Source: Oscillospiraceae bacterium (lineage in GTDB: Bacteria > Bacillota > Clostridia > Oscillospirales > Ruminococcaceae). Taken from it: 64,000 nucleotides of DNA. Where the stretch lies: positions 58,567 to 122,566 of the forward strand of contig JAFXIC010000020.1 of assembly GCA_017533485.1 (NCBI GenBank), in the 5' to 3' direction. The notes under the pieces were generated by a model that saw only the letters and a list, made by a program, of their open reading frames with translations, was not told the DNA's origin and made no database searches. Each line of letters starts with the position of its first letter. The stretch's first letter is position 1. The position numbers and the translations under genes are program-made. Below are positions 60,582 to 64,000 of this stretch, in pieces.

Positions 60582-61148
60582 TCAGGTTTCTCTGTGGATG
60601 GCTGCTGCGTCCATGGATTTGACGCGGCGTGTCAGGAAGCGTGCAATCGGGAGGTATAGGAGGTAGACGAGGATTGCCGCAAAGATTGTGAGGACCGAAG
60701 ACGGAAGATGGATCTGTGACCAGATATAGGATCTTCCTTCGTTCTGAAAGAGAACCTGTGTCAGGAGGTAGGAAAGAATGGCGCGGAGAAATGTGCCGAT
60801 CATCGTGACGGCGAGAAAGTTCAGGAATGTGCGGCGGAGGAGATTCCGGAACAGCAGCGAAAGGAATGTGCAGAAACAGACGAGATAGATTGCGTTTGCA
60901 CAAAAGATACTGCCGCACGCAAAGTCAATCAGCCAGCCGCCGAGTACGCCGATCAGCATCGAGAAATATTCTTCCTCGTACATACAGATACAGACCGCAG
61001 CCGGAATGACCCAGATTGCCTGAACGCCGCCGCCGAACATCGGGACTGCACAGATGAAAAGAAAGAGGATACTAAGGATTCTTCGCCGGAAATTCATGCG
61101 GCGGAGTTTTTTTTCGGTACCTGTCTGGCTGCCGCGGTTAATCTTCAT
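60582..61148 (-). CDS. mreD: Rod shape-determining protein MreD
   Basis: 188 aa. ATG 61148 overlaps the end of mreC by 11 bases; GGAAAGGG lies 11 bases before it. It has about five to six membrane helices (starting RRILSILFLFICAVPMFGG) and MreD hallmarks such as GGWLIDFACGSIFCANAIY, the small-residue-rich helix with Asp. MreD is an integral membrane part of the elongasome, working with MreC and MreB in lateral wall growth. No mreB is in the window; no minC/minD follows either. Confidence rests on the pairing with MreC. Confidence 0.85.
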   Translation of the reverse strand: MKINRGSQTGTEKKLRRMNFRRRILSILFLFICAVPMFGGGVQAIWVIPAAVCICMYEEEYFSMLIGVLGGWLIDFACGSIFCANAIYLVCFCTFLSLLFRNLLRRTFLNFLAVTMIGTFLRAILSYLLTQVLFQNEGRSYIWSQIHLPSSVLTIFAAILVYLLYLPIARFLTRRVKSMDAAAIHRET

Positions 61149-62004
61149 GGAAAGACACGCCCTTTCCTTCAAAATCCAGCAGTACCGTGACAGATTTGAG
61201 TGTTTCGAAATCCACAGACGGTTCGATCTCGGCATATCCCGTCAGTCCGGTTTCTGCCATATCGGTTTTTGTGACATTGCCGATGGCGATACCGTAGGGG
61301 AAAAGACCGGTGGTACCGGCGGTCATCACAAGATCTCCGGAATGCACGGTATTATCCTTATCGAGATAGATCATCTTTGTTTTCTGATCGGCGGCACATT
61401 TAATTGTGCCCTCGACGATACCGCTGTCACCGGTTTCGAGCACAATCGCACCGACCGATAACTCGGGGGAGAGGATGGTAGTGACGGTTGAAAAATGTTC
61501 ATCCACCTGTGTCACGACGCCAATCAGCCCTTGCGAACAGATGACAGGGGAATTGAGGAGAATCCCGTCCGCAGATCCCTGGTCGATGAGGAAACCGCCG
61601 CTGAGATCGTTCGTGAGCGGCATCAGGTTGATACACGGCTCGCTCATCACAAAGCCATTGGAATGTTCTTTGATTTCGAGCTGATCGCGGAGTGCCTCCA
61701 GCTCACGCTGGGTGTCGTCCATACCGATCAGACGCTGATTCTGCTGTGCGATCCGTTCGCGGAGGTATGCGTTTTCCTCACGATATGCTTTGGATTCAAA
61801 GTAGGTGTCAAGGATTTCGTTGACCTTTCCGGAAACGGAAGCAGAAAAGCTTCGGATGGGTGCGGAAAGGGTATAAGCGATGCGGCTGAAGAAATTGGTT
61901 TGTCCGCCCTGCTTGAGGGAATAGAGCATCACGCCCGTCAGCAGCGCGATGACACAGAGCAGCACACGGAATCTCCGGCTGCGGAAAAAATCACCAAGCT
62001 TCAT
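61138..62004 (-). CDS. mreC: Rod shape-determining protein MreC
   Basis: 288 aa. ATG 62004 with AAGGAG about 7 bases upstream. A membrane helix (about residues 14-34, RVLLCVIALLTGVMLYSLKQ), a coiled coil (about 65-110, SKAYREENAYLRERIAQQNQ) and the beta-rich outside domain with GGFLIDQGSADGILLNSPVI, VGVVTQVDEHFSTVTTIL and LVMTAGTTGLFPYGIAIGNV are the standard MreC parts. It organises cell-wall enzymes in the elongasome. First gene of mreC-mreD, transcribed from the promoter at 62064-62092. Confidence 0.95.
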   Translation of the reverse strand: MKLGDFFRSRRFRVLLCVIALLTGVMLYSLKQGGQTNFFSRIAYTLSAPIRSFSASVSGKVNEILDTYFESKAYREENAYLRERIAQQNQRLIGMDDTQRELEALRDQLEIKEHSNGFVMSEPCINLMPLTNDLSGGFLIDQGSADGILLNSPVICSQGLIGVVTQVDEHFSTVTTILSPELSVGAIVLETGDSGIVEGTIKCAADQKTKMIYLDKDNTVHSGDLVMTAGTTGLFPYGIAIGNVTKTDMAETGLTGYAEIEPSVDFETLKSVTVLLDFEGKGVSFHED

Positions 62005-62063
62005 GAAATGCTCCTTATCATAAGGATTGTCCGGCGGATCGTTCTCCGTCGGCATACCTTAAT

Positions 62064-62092
62064 ATTATATCACAGTACGTTTGAAATGTCCA
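62064..62092 (-). promoter_or_regulatory. Promoter of mreC-mreD
   Basis: On the minus strand: TGGACA (62092-62087), 17-base spacer, perfect TATAAT (62069-62064) with an extended TGA. Confidence 0.8.
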
Positions 62093-62183
62093 GTATTTCT
62101 CCTACAATCTTCCCAAAGAATCTTGCGGATGCGGCAGCAGACAGCAGAAAGAAAAATTTTTTCAGAAAATGGAAGAAACCCTC

Positions 62184-62212
62184 TTGACAAAATGGAATAT
62201 TTATGATATCAT
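62184..62212 (+). promoter_or_regulatory. Promoter of the SPFH-RHH operon
   Basis: TTGACA (62184-62189), 17-base spacer, TATCAT (62207-62212) with an extended TGA. The -10 is embedded in a perfect palindrome, so it is probably repressed by a DNA-binding protein. Confidence 0.8.
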
Positions 62213-62222
62213 AATGATATCA
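62204..62222. promoter_or_regulatory. 19-bp palindromic operator over the -10 box
   Basis: TGATATCAT, one base, ATGATATCA: a perfect 9-1-9 inverted repeat covering the -10 and the predicted start. Confidence 0.65.
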
Positions 62223-62225
62223 AAT

Positions 62226-62244
62226 GGATATGCAAAGCATATCC
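62226..62244. promoter_or_regulatory. Second perfect inverted repeat in the leader
   Basis: GGATATGC, AAA, GCATATCC, an 8-3-8 perfect inverted repeat 3 bases after the first palindrome. It shares the GATAT core with it. It may be a second operator or an RNA hairpin in the leader. Confidence 0.5.
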
Positions 62245-62276
62245 GCTATGGAAGACATAGCAGAAAGGAACAGATT

Positions 62277-63344
62277 ATGAAAACACAAAACAAAGTTCAG
62301 AACACCGGTACGCAGGAAATCATTTTAAGCGGCAAGAAAAACGGCATGGCTGTCATGCTGCTGATGATCGCCGCTTATCTCGCCGCAATCGGACTTCTGA
62401 TTGCAACAGCAATGAAGTTTGATGGCGCAGAAGCTCCCGCAGCAGCAAATGTTGTGTTATTTGTCATTTCGATTCTCTGGCTCTGCATCGGCTGGATTCC
62501 GGCGCTCGGACTGAAGATTCTGCATCCGCAGGAAGCATTGGTGCTGACGCTGTTCGGTAAATATGTCGGTACGCTGAAAGGGGACGGCTTCTATTTCGTC
62601 AATCCGTTCTGTGTCGGCGTCAATCCCGCGGCGGCAACAAAGCTTCGTCAGTCCGGGGATGTTTCCGCAGATTCTTCGATTACTACCGATATCATGCAGT
62701 CGCTCAATCTTTCTTCTTCGGCTGTGATCAATAAGAAAATTTCCCTGAAAATCATGACCCTCAATAATGATCGTCAGAAAATCAATGACTGTCTCGGAAA
62801 TCCGATTGAAATCGGAATCGCAGTCATGTGGCGTGTATCAGATACCGCGAAAGCAGTCTTTGACGTAGATAATTATAAGGAATATCTCTCGCTGCAATGT
62901 GACAGTGCGCTCCGCAATATCGTCCGGATTTATCCGTATGATATCGCACCGAATATTGATACAACGGGTGACGGCATCGCGGACGAGGGCAGTCTTCGCG
63001 GATCGAGCGAAATTGTGGCAGCAAGAATCCGGGATGAAATCCAGCAGAAAGTGGAGAATGCCGGTATCGAGATTCTCGAAGCACGCATCACCAATCTTTC
63101 CTATGCACCTGAAATCGCAGCCGTAATGCTCCAGCGTCAGCAGGCATCTGCAATTATTGACGCAAGAAAGATGATTGTAGACGGCGCAGTTGGTATGGTG
63201 GAAATGGCACTTGATCGACTGAATGAGCATCAGACCGTCGAGCTGGATGAAGAACGCAAAGCGGCAATGGTTTCGAATCTGCTGGTGGTACTCTGCGGCA
63301 ACCACGATGCGCAGCCGATTGTGAACTCCGGTTCGCTGTATTAA
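62277..63344 (+). CDS. SPFH/band 7 domain membrane protein
   Basis: 355 aa. ATG 62277 with AAAGGA 8 bases upstream; an earlier in-frame start would lie upstream of the promoter -35. Two hydrophobic helices (about residues 22-44 and 55-80) are followed by the SPFH domain, which starts HPQEALVLTLFGKYVGTLKG and contains VNKK/INKKISLKIMTLNN-like strands and IGIAVMWRVSDTAKAVFDVD, and then a helical region with ISYAPEIA-like NLSYAPEIAAVMLQRQQASA. SPFH proteins form large membrane-bound cages or microdomains. The branch is that of two-helix forms next to small RHH proteins. It is the first of a two-gene unit. Confidence 0.9.
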   Translation: MKTQNKVQNTGTQEIILSGKKNGMAVMLLMIAAYLAAIGLLIATAMKFDGAEAPAAANVVLFVISILWLCIGWIPALGLKILHPQEALVLTLFGKYVGTLKGDGFYFVNPFCVGVNPAAATKLRQSGDVSADSSITTDIMQSLNLSSSAVINKKISLKIMTLNNDRQKINDCLGNPIEIGIAVMWRVSDTAKAVFDVDNYKEYLSLQCDSALRNIVRIYPYDIAPNIDTTGDGIADEGSLRGSSEIVAARIRDEIQQKVENAGIEILEARITNLSYAPEIAAVMLQRQQASAIIDARKMIVDGAVGMVEMALDRLNEHQTVELDEERKAAMVSNLLVVLCGNHDAQPIVNSGSLY

Positions 63345-63348
63345 GGAA

Positions 63349-63576
63349 ATGGCTGCGGAGAAAAAACAGGTTCCGCTGCGATTGAATGCGAAGTTGTACG
63401 ATGCCATAGCCGCATGGGCAGAGGATGACTTTCGCTCGGTCAATGGTCAGATTGAATATCTGCTGACGGAATGTGTAAAGCAGCGGAAGAAGAACGGAAA
63501 ATATGTCGGCGAGGAAATTGATGCGCCGCTGGATGTTGATGTCAGCGCATTCGGAAAGCCGCGGAATTCGGAGTAA
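63349..63576 (+). CDS. Small ribbon-helix-helix (Arc-like) protein
   Basis: 75 aa. ATG 63349 is 4 bases after the SPFH stop; AAGGA (63343-63347) is almost next to it, so translation is probably by coupling. QVPLRLNAKLYDAIAAWAED (residues 7-26) is the ribbon and first helix and SVNGQIEYLLTECVKQRKK (about 30-48) the second helix, as in Arc/MetJ-type DNA-binding proteins, which act as dimers. The tail (about 50-75) is acidic then polar. It is a good candidate to bind the palindromes at 62204-62244 and repress its own operon, or to act on the SPFH protein. Confidence 0.8.
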   Translation: MAAEKKQVPLRLNAKLYDAIAAWAEDDFRSVNGQIEYLLTECVKQRKKNGKYVGEEIDAPLDVDVSAFGKPRNSE

Positions 63577-63636
63577 GCGGCACGACGATGATTGGTATGT
63601 TTTTACGGTTCTTATCGTTCTGAAATGAAATGGAAA

Positions 63637-63686
63637 GAGAACAACCAAGAGCACTGTGTGTGTTCGAGGTTGTTCTCGTGTTTTTT
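63637..63686 (+). terminator. Intrinsic terminator of the SPFH-RHH operon
   Basis: GAGAACAACC (63637-63646) pairs exactly with GGTTGTTCTC (63668-63677) over a 21-base loop; six T follow after GTG (63681-63686). Confidence 0.75.
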
Positions 63687-63740
63687 CAGTATTCATATGT
63701 TTATCTTCCTAGATTTGTTTTCGTGCTGAAAAAACGAAAG

Positions 63741-63799
63741 GGGACAACCAAGGGCAAGGGGGAGTGTTCGAACTTTGTTCTCACGTCTCCCCCTTCCCT
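63741..63799 (+). repeat. Second, related hairpin copy
   Basis: The stretch GACAACCAAG...GTGTTCGA...TTGTTCTC repeats the layout of the terminator at 63637-63680, about 105 bases apart. Here a different stem is formed: AGGG-c-AAGGGGGAG (63751-63764) with CTCCCCCTT-CCCT (63787-63799). No gene is seen in it. Confidence 0.5.
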
Positions 63800-63803
63800 A
63801 TGG

Positions 63804-64000
63804 TTTTCCCCTTTCAAACCCCTTTCCGTTACTCATCCCCCTCTATTAGCGTGCAACGCAGATAAAATAGTTTAGATGGATTTTGCGTGCAGATAATTTC
63901 AGGTCTGTATTAGGTGTTCTGATTGTAGGATACGGTAGAAAAATCATGGGTTTCGGATAAGAGAGGAGGGGATGAGTTGGAAGGGGGTACAAGGGGGAAA
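63804..64000. repeat. Imperfect inverted repeat of about 43 bp at the window edge
   Basis: The left arm (63804-63848), read on the minus strand, starts TAATAGAGGGGGATGAGT; the right arm (63958-64000) starts TAAGAGAGGAGGGGATGAGT. Both go on with GGAA, G-runs and AAGGGG(G)AAA. The arms flank 109 bases with no open frame. The right arm reaches the window edge, so the repeat may be longer. Gene-free from 63577 on. Confidence 0.6.

Overview
The window looks like the chromosome of an anaerobic, fibre-degrading Gram-positive gut or rumen bacterium, most likely a Ruminococcus or close relative (Oscillospiraceae). The evidence is a secreted GH9 cellulase ending in a Thr-rich linker and a type I dockerin, a three-subunit NAD-linked [FeFe] hydrogenase, a bifunctional AdhE, sodium-pump decarboxylase subunits, strong AGGAGG-type ribosome sites, frequent TTG/GTG starts, and a broken dipicolinate synthase gene that points to a spore-forming ancestor. 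No rRNA, tRNA, CRISPR array, prophage or insertion sequence was recognised.

Layout. 1-19095 (+) is a surface-polysaccharide locus. It holds two carboxylate-amine-type ATP-grasp proteins, a sugar-transfer-associated ATP-grasp protein, a DegT-like aminotransferase, an initiating sugar-1-phosphate transferase, an ornithine cyclodeaminase-family enzyme and an amino-acid permease. These are followed by LicD, an IspD-like cytidylyltransferase, an SDR enzyme and an AraD-like epimerase, then a Wzy-like polymerase, a GT2, a pyruvyl transferase, a flippase, an FrhB-like iron-sulfur protein and a Wzz-like chain-length protein with its own consensus promoter. 19240-21631 carries gltX and pyrE. 21724-30737 is the rimP-nusA-ylxR-ylxQ-infB-(small acidic ORF)-rbfA-nrnA-truB-ribF operon, with a terminator-like hairpin just after its promoter. 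30760-36111 is a Gld-type ABC exporter with two accessory proteins and a small unknown ORF, followed by ybaK.

36714-37210 is a gene-free stretch that appears to encode a minus-strand small RNA of about 170 nt with its own promoter and terminator, and the promoter of the GH9 cellulase (37211-39559). 39695-44809 (-) holds an unknown gene and the hydrogenase operon, with a Rex-like operator in the leader. 45194-51935 mixes an S1-domain protein, a cysteine desulfurase/DUF3343 pair on the minus strand, a zinc-ribbon/TPM-domain pair, aspartate kinase and an isochorismatase-like hydrolase. 52045-60526 carries a Na+-dependent NSS transporter, the dpaA remnant (-), a cytidylate kinase-like protein, OadG, OadB, AdhE and an APH-like kinase. 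60582-62092 (-) is mreC-mreD. Divergent from it is an SPFH protein followed by a small ribbon-helix-helix protein behind a promoter with two perfect palindromes. The last 420 bases are non-coding, with a terminator, a related second hairpin and an imperfect inverted repeat that runs off the window.

How it works together. The energy genes (hydrogenase, AdhE, Na+ decarboxylase subunits, Na+ symporter) fit a fermenter that disposes of NADH as H2 and ethanol and uses a sodium gradient. The polysaccharide locus appears to make a glycan carrying a CDP-activated polyol phosphate, pyruvate ketals and possibly an amino-acid-derived decoration. All product calls rest on reading motifs in the translated sequence; no database search was run.
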